A stretch of 10,974 nt of DNA from an uncultured Prevotella sp. (GTDB taxonomy: Bacteria > Bacteroidota > Bacteroidia > Bacteroidales > Bacteroidaceae), in NCBI GenBank assembly GCA_900556795.1, contig USQD01000045.1:1-10974 (forward strand), given 5' to 3'. Made by a program: the position numbers and the translations under genes. The notes beneath the pieces were generated by a model. That model searched no databases. It saw nothing but the letters and a program-made list of their open reading frames with translations, and had not been told where the DNA came from. Positions 7,520 through 10,974 of this stretch are shown here, piece after piece. Numbering within the stretch: position 1 is the stretch's first letter; the number at the start of each line of letters is the position of its first letter.

Positions 7520-8485
7520 ATGAAGAAATTAACATTAATATTAGCAGCAATGGTATTAACAGCAAGTCAGGCTTTTGGCCAGTGTGGAAAATGTGGTTAT
7601 GAGGTGAAGGCAGAAAATGCCTACACCAACTACAACGTTCGTTATGCTAGCAACCCAATGGATGCCAAGCATTACACAACAGACCGCCTTCGTAGCGAGT
7701 TCGCTATCGAGAAGGTGTTCGCTCCAGGTGAGGTGAACTGGACATACACCATGTTCGACCGTTTCCTCATTGGTGGTGCAGAGCCAACAACTGCTCCTCT
7801 GAAGCTGACTTCTATCGCTCCTCTTTATACAGATAAGCCAAACGATCAGAAGAATCTGCTCGACAACCGTGAACTGGGTATCATCAACATCGGTGGTGAG
7901 GGTACAGTTATCGTAGATGGCAAGAAATATACTCTTGGTTTCCAGGAGGCTCTCTATGTAGGTCGTGGCGCCAAGAACATCGAGGTTAGCAGCAAGGACG
8001 CTGCCAAGCCAGCTAAATTCTATATGAACAGTGCTTGCGCTCATCAGACATTCCCAACCAAGAAAGTAACCTTGAAGGATGCCAACAACATCAAGGCTGG
8101 TAGCTTGAAGGAGAGCAACGACCGCGTTATCCATCAGTTGATTATTGATGGTGTGGCTGGTGTTCGTACTTGCCAGTTGCAGATGGGAGTAACAGAGTTG
8201 AAGGAGGGTTCTGTATGGAATACCATGCCAGCTCATACTCATCTCCGCCGTATGGAGACTTATCTTTATTATAATGTACCAGAGGGTCAGAAGATTCTCC
8301 ATGTAATGGGTGAACCACAGGAGACACGTCCTATCTGGTTGAACAACGAGCAGGCTGTTATTGCCCCTGAGTGGTCTATCCACTGCGCAGCAGGTACAAG
8401 CAACTATACCTTTATCTGGGGTATGGCTGGTGAAAACCTTATCTACAATGATATGCAGGTGGTTAAGATTCCTACATTGAAATAA
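7520..8485 (+). CDS. kduI: 5-dehydro-4-deoxy-D-glucuronate isomerase (KduI) with predicted Sec signal peptide
   Basis: KduI isomerises 5-keto-4-deoxyuronate (4-deoxy-L-threo-5-hexosulose uronate) to 3-deoxy-D-glycero-2,5-hexodiulosonate. This feeds KduD, KdgK and KdgA in the breakdown of pectin, alginate-like or glycosaminoglycan uronates. The zinc site is intact: H239, H241, E246 and H288, each offset by 43 from E. coli H196, H198, E203 and H245 (from memory). RELGIINIGG (117-126), PAKFY, NTMPAHTH and GEPQETR are family blocks. The protein has 321 residues against about 278-280 for typical KduI. The extra N-terminus has a KK n-region, a hydrophobic core (about 4-15) and an AFG cleavage site, predicting cleavage after G20. 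C22 is not in a lipobox. Homology to E. coli KduI begins near N39-V40-R41, upstream of the internal M47, so the long start at 7520 is preferred. A periplasmic location is an inference. It lies 29 nt after the EIIC gene and 29 nt before the MFS gene. Confidence 0.95.
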   Translation: MKKLTLILAAMVLTASQAFGQCGKCGYEVKAENAYTNYNVRYASNPMDAKHYTTDRLRSEFAIEKVFAPGEVNWTYTMFDRFLIGGAEPTTAPLKLTSIAPLYTDKPNDQKNLLDNRELGIINIGGEGTVIVDGKKYTLGFQEALYVGRGAKNIEVSSKDAAKPAKFYMNSACAHQTFPTKKVTLKDANNIKAGSLKESNDRVIHQLIIDGVAGVRTCQLQMGVTELKEGSVWNTMPAHTHLRRMETYLYYNVPEGQKILHVMGEPQETRPIWLNNEQAVIAPEWSIHCAAGTSNYTFIWGMAGENLIYNDMQVVKIPTLK

Positions 8486-8514
8486 ATAAAAAAAACGCTT
8501 AAAAACTTAGACAA

Positions 8515-9978
8515 ATGAGTCCTATTTCAACTAGTAAAATGTCCAACTTCCGTTGGGTTATCTGTGCGTTGCTTTTCATTGCTACCACAGTCAATTACAT
8601 GGACCGTCAGGTTCTGTCATTAACATGGAAAGACTTCATCGCTCCAGAATTTCACTGGACAGATGATCACTATGGTACAATTACCGGTCTTTTCTCTATC
8701 TTTTATGCTATCGCTAACCTATTTGCAGGTAAGTTTGTAGACTGGATGGGAACCAAGAAGGGTTATCTCATCGCCATCTTTGTTTGGTCTACTGGTGCAG
8801 TTATGCACGCTGGTTGTGGTTGGGTAGCTATGCAGATGGAGGGTTACGATTCTATTGAAGCTCTTCGCATGGTGCAGGCTGGTAGTGATGCTGCCGTTGC
8901 TACTATCAGTGTATGGTTGTTCCTTTCTTGCCGTTTAATCCTTGCTGTGGGTGAGGCTGGAAACTTCCCTGCTGCTATCAAGGTAACAGCAGAGTACTTC
9001 CCAAAGAAGGACCGTGCGTTCTCTACAGCCATCTTCAATAGTGGTGCATCTGTAGGTGCTTTGGCTGCTCCTGCTACTATTCCATTGTTGGCTCGCAGCA
9101 TGGGCTGGGAGTGGGCTTTCATCATCATCGGTGTGCTCGGTTATGTATGGATGGGCCTCTGGCTGTGGCTTTATGAGAAGCCATCAAAGAGTAAGCATGT
9201 GAACAAGGCTGAGCTTGCTTACATTGAACAGGATGAAGATCTCGATAAGGTTGAGACTGAGAATGCTGAGGCTGCTGAGACTACTGAAAAGGAGAAGACC
9301 ATCGGCTTCCTCAAGTGTTTCAGCTATCGTCAGACATGGTCATTCATCGTTGGTAAGTTGATGACTGATGGTGTATGGTGGTTCTTCCTCTTCTGGGCTC
9401 CAGCTTACTTCTCAGATCAGTATGGTTACTCTTCTGACTCTGGTATGGGTATTGCCCTCATCTTCACTCTCTATGCGATTGTAACCGTATTGAGTATCGG
9501 TGGTGGTTACTTGCCAACCTACTTTGTTGACAAGAAGGGTATGAATCCATATATCGGTAGAATGCGTGCGATGTTGATCTTCGCTTGTTTCCCATTGCTC
9601 GGTTTGATAGCTCAGCCTATGGGTGAGTACAGTGCATGGTGGCCAGCTATTATCATTGGTTTGCTCGGTGCAGGTCATCAGGCTTGGTCTGCCAACCTCT
9701 ATTCTACCATTGGTGATATGTTCCCTAAGTCAACTGTTGCTACTATCACTGGTATTGGTGCAATGGCTGGTGGTATCGGTTCTTTCCTTATTAATAAGGG
9801 TTCTGGTATGCTCTTTACCTATGCAGAGGGTCAGGGTTCTGCCTTCAGCTTCATGGGCTTCGATGGCAAGCCAGGTGCTTACATGATTGTATTCTGCATC
9901 TGTAGTGTGGCTTACCTCGTTGGTTGGTGTATCATGAAGGTATTGGTTCCTAAGTACAAGCCAATCGTTGTAGAATAA
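8515..9978 (+). CDS. MFS permease, anion:cation symporter / hexuronate transporter type (ExuT-like)
   Basis: This 487-residue inner-membrane protein belongs to the anion:cation symporter branch of MFS, whose members move hexuronates or other sugar acids with protons. Evidence is the first-helix motif NYMDRQ (27-32), the GxxxDxxGxKKGY loop (72-84) matching MFS motif A, GEAGNFPAA (146-154), WEWAFIIIG (198-206), GGYLP (329-333) and GHQAWSANLY (387-396). Twelve helices are expected. Two parts stand out: an enlarged outer loop between helices 3 and 4 (about 104-130), and an acidic, charged cytoplasmic loop between helices 6 and 7 (about 222-262). M1 at 8515 is used; M9 at 8539 is a possible alternative start. 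It is last in the operon with EIIC and KduI, pointing to import of glucuronate/galacturonate or of the KduI substrate or product. Frequent GGT, GCT and TCT codons suggest high expression. Exact substrate unknown. Confidence 0.92.
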   Translation: MSPISTSKMSNFRWVICALLFIATTVNYMDRQVLSLTWKDFIAPEFHWTDDHYGTITGLFSIFYAIANLFAGKFVDWMGTKKGYLIAIFVWSTGAVMHAGCGWVAMQMEGYDSIEALRMVQAGSDAAVATISVWLFLSCRLILAVGEAGNFPAAIKVTAEYFPKKDRAFSTAIFNSGASVGALAAPATIPLLARSMGWEWAFIIIGVLGYVWMGLWLWLYEKPSKSKHVNKAELAYIEQDEDLDKVETENAEAAETTEKEKTIGFLKCFSYRQTWSFIVGKLMTDGVWWFFLFWAPAYFSDQYGYSSDSGMGIALIFTLYAIVTVLSIGGGYLPTYFVDKKGMNPYIGRMRAMLIFACFPLLGLIAQPMGEYSAWWPAIIIGLLGAGHQAWSANLYSTIGDMFPKSTVATITGIGAMAGGIGSFLINKGSGMLFTYAEGQGSAFSFMGFDGKPGAYMIVFCICSVAYLVGWCIMKVLVPKYKPIVVE

Positions 9979-9989
9979 TGAAAAGGTAA

Positions 9990-10131
9990 AAAGAGGGTGT
10001 GTCATAAGTCACATCCAATACGCCCTGAAAGGGCAGAAGCTCCTAGCCCAGGGCGATGCCCTGAGCTAGGAGCTTTTGGGCTTTCAGCCCGACCTTGCTG
10101 CCATTATCTAGACTTATGACACACCCTCTTT
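9990..10131. repeat. Cloverleaf-like nested inverted-repeat element (REP/MITE-like) between convergent genes
   Basis: The outer arms 9990-10010 and 10111-10131 are perfectly complementary over 21 bp. Inside, three hairpins abut without gaps. One is 10022-10034 (5-bp stem, GAA loop). The central one is 10035-10077 (20 pairs with one C/A mismatch and one G-U, loop GAT). The third is 10078-10090 (5-bp stem, TTC loop). C10021 and G10091 can close the cluster. The first and third hairpins are also largely complementary to each other, so the fold can rearrange. The right arm overlaps the last two stop-codon bases of the minus-strand nitroreductase. It could serve as a bidirectional terminator, with short T/A tracts outside each arm. 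The architecture resembles non-autonomous mobile repeats; no clear target duplication or transposase is present. Confidence 0.8.
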
Positions 10132-10867
10132 AAATAAATCCTTGCTGTTTGAGGGCTTCGAGGAAACCTTGGCTCATCGCCTCGCAATCCTTCTTTGTGT
10201 ATCGGATGTCGGTAAAAACCTGGGCTAGGGTCTCTACGTTGTTGATGCGAACGAACTCCTTGTTCTCTTCCAGAGCTTCCTTCTCTGCATAGAAGTCGTC
10301 AATCTTCTCTGGGGTGTAATCCTCAAAATGCTCGTGGTGGATGATGCTGCGCAGAGGGAGACGGTCGCTCAGAGCTGGATGTTCTGCCGGCCAACCGATG
10401 GTTAATGTAGCTACCGGCATTACGAGCTTAGGAAGTTTCAAGGTGTCGATAATCATCTTTGGCATATAGACTGTTGTTCCCAAAAAACAGGTACCAAGTC
10501 CTGCTTCTTCTGCCAGATTGGTAAATGTCTGAGTGAAGAGGAGTGCATCTGTAGCAGCATTCATGAAGGAGAGAATGTTGTCGTAGCCAGGAGTTCCCTT
10601 GCGGTTCTCTGCCCATAGGGTGGTGCGGCGATAATCGGCACAGATGGTGAGTACAACAGGGGCACCGGTTACCATTGGCTGGTTGAAATGGGCTGGCGCC
10701 AAAGCCTTCTTGCCTTCCTCACTACGGGTAACGACAACGCTGTAAAGCTGAAGATTACCCATGGTTGGAGTACGCATGGCGTCTTCAAGCAATTGATTTA
10801 GAAGTTTGTCTGAAACTTCCTTCGTTGAATATTTTCTGATGCTTGTTCTGTTCTTGATTGATGTCAT
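10130..10867 (-). CDS. Nitroreductase-family FMN oxidoreductase (NfsA/Frp-like)
   Basis: This 245-residue cytoplasmic protein belongs to the nitroreductase superfamily, FMN enzymes that use NAD(P)H to reduce nitro compounds, quinones or flavins. It looks closest to the NfsA/Frp branch (about 240 residues). Visible features are the N-terminal NRTSIRKY (6-13), which binds the FMN phosphate, and a PTMGNLQLYSVVV segment (34-46) matching the family SSxxxQ region. ADYRR lies at 77-81, the EAGLGTCFLG block is at 121-130, and the IGWPAEHP / RLPLRSIIHHE segment (158-179) is typical of NfsA. The C-terminal extension (about 200-245) is usual for this branch. The start at 10867 places the Arg-rich motif at the correct distance. 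Its 3' end overlaps the inverted-repeat element, and it converges on the MFS gene. The physiological substrate is unknown; no functional link to the uronate operon is evident. Confidence 0.9.
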   Translation of the reverse strand: MTSIKNRTSIRKYSTKEVSDKLLNQLLEDAMRTPTMGNLQLYSVVVTRSEEGKKALAPAHFNQPMVTGAPVVLTICADYRRTTLWAENRKGTPGYDNILSFMNAATDALLFTQTFTNLAEEAGLGTCFLGTTVYMPKMIIDTLKLPKLVMPVATLTIGWPAEHPALSDRLPLRSIIHHEHFEDYTPEKIDDFYAEKEALEENKEFVRINNVETLAQVFTDIRYTKKDCEAMSQGFLEALKQQGFI

Positions 10868-10940
10868 AACTTTCCTGTTTATGTTATTATACCTTGTTAT
10901 ATAAAGTAGCTCGGTATTGTTTTAGAGCCCTTTTTTGATG

Positions 10941-10948
10941 CAAAGTTA
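10941..10948 (-). promoter_or_regulatory. -7 promoter box of the nitroreductase gene
   Basis: Read on the minus strand this is TAACTTTG, an exact TAnnTTTG match, followed by CATC. It lies 73 nt before the ATG at 10867, giving a predicted leader of about 65 nt. The expected -33 position falls at the window edge (about 10968-10974) and shows no clear TTTG. The remaining 107 nt upstream of the gene hold no other feature I can support. Confidence 0.5.
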
Positions 10949-10974
10949 GTGAAAGTTTTCCTAAATGGCTCATA

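Noticed and set aside
7577..7591. Lipoprotein signal in KduI (cysteine near the cleavage site)
   Set aside because: C22 is preceded by A-F-G-Q; a lipobox needs Gly/Ala/Ser directly before the cysteine, so type I cleavage is more likely.
7658..7660. Internal ATG (M47) of kduI as the true start, giving a 275-residue cytosolic enzyme
   Set aside because: The length would be close to normal KduI, but similarity to E. coli KduI extends upstream to residues 39-41 and the upstream segment is a well-formed signal peptide. Kept as a refutation test, not as the call.
7556..8383. 275-codon minus-strand open frame opposite kduI
   Set aside because: Lies fully within kduI, whose zinc ligands and conserved blocks prove the plus strand. 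The long open frame is a by-product of strong codon bias.
9979..9989. Target-site duplication flanking the inverted-repeat element
   Set aside because: The left flank (GGTAAAA) and right flank (AAATAAA) are both A-rich but share no convincing direct repeat, so mobility is not shown.
9979..10140. CRISPR-like or tandem repeat array in the convergent gap
   Set aside because: The repeats are inverted, not direct, with no spacer periodicity; they form one nested hairpin element.

Overview
The window looks like a chromosomal segment of a Bacteroidota member, most likely Prevotella/Segatella or a close relative. Three things support this. Putative promoters carry the Bacteroidota -7 box TAnnTTTG (positions 2-9, 6036-6043, and 10941-10948 on the minus strand). 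The window encodes a MurF-alanine racemase fusion and a GSCFA-domain protein, both typical of the phylum. Most starts lack a Shine-Dalgarno sequence and follow A-rich leaders instead. The genus is an inference from overall protein resemblance, not a computed result.

Layout. Positions 1-5889 hold a plus-strand cell-envelope operon: a YfhO-family polytopic membrane protein (40-2547), a GSCFA-domain SGNH-like protein (2562-3383) and a bifunctional MurF/Alr enzyme (3412-5889). The gaps are 14 and 28 nt. A promoter box and a perfect 14-bp palindrome precede the first gene, and a strong intrinsic terminator (5954-5989) closes the unit.

Positions 5990-9978 hold a second plus-strand operon for uronate use. 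It starts with a promoter whose -33 region sits in a near-perfect 16-bp palindrome with a central CG. The genes are an EIIC of the PTS galactitol (GAT) family with no EIIA/EIIB beside it (6126-7490), KduI with a Sec signal peptide (7520-8485), and an ACS/hexuronate-type MFS permease (8515-9978). Both gaps are 29 nt. KduI converts the unsaturated uronate product (5-keto-4-deoxyuronate) released by polysaccharide lyases and unsaturated glucuronyl hydrolases. The signal peptide suggests that this step happens in the periplasm here, before uptake by one or both transporters.

Positions 9990-10131 hold a compact inverted-repeat element between convergent genes. It has 21-bp perfect outer arms enclosing three exactly abutting hairpins in a cloverleaf-like arrangement. 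Its right arm overlaps the last two bases of the stop codon of a minus-strand NfsA/Frp-like nitroreductase gene (10130-10867), whose own promoter box lies near the right edge.

Most of the window is ordinary core and catabolic content. The best leads are the exported KduI, the orphan EIIC paired with it, the cloverleaf intergenic element and the two promoter-associated palindromes.
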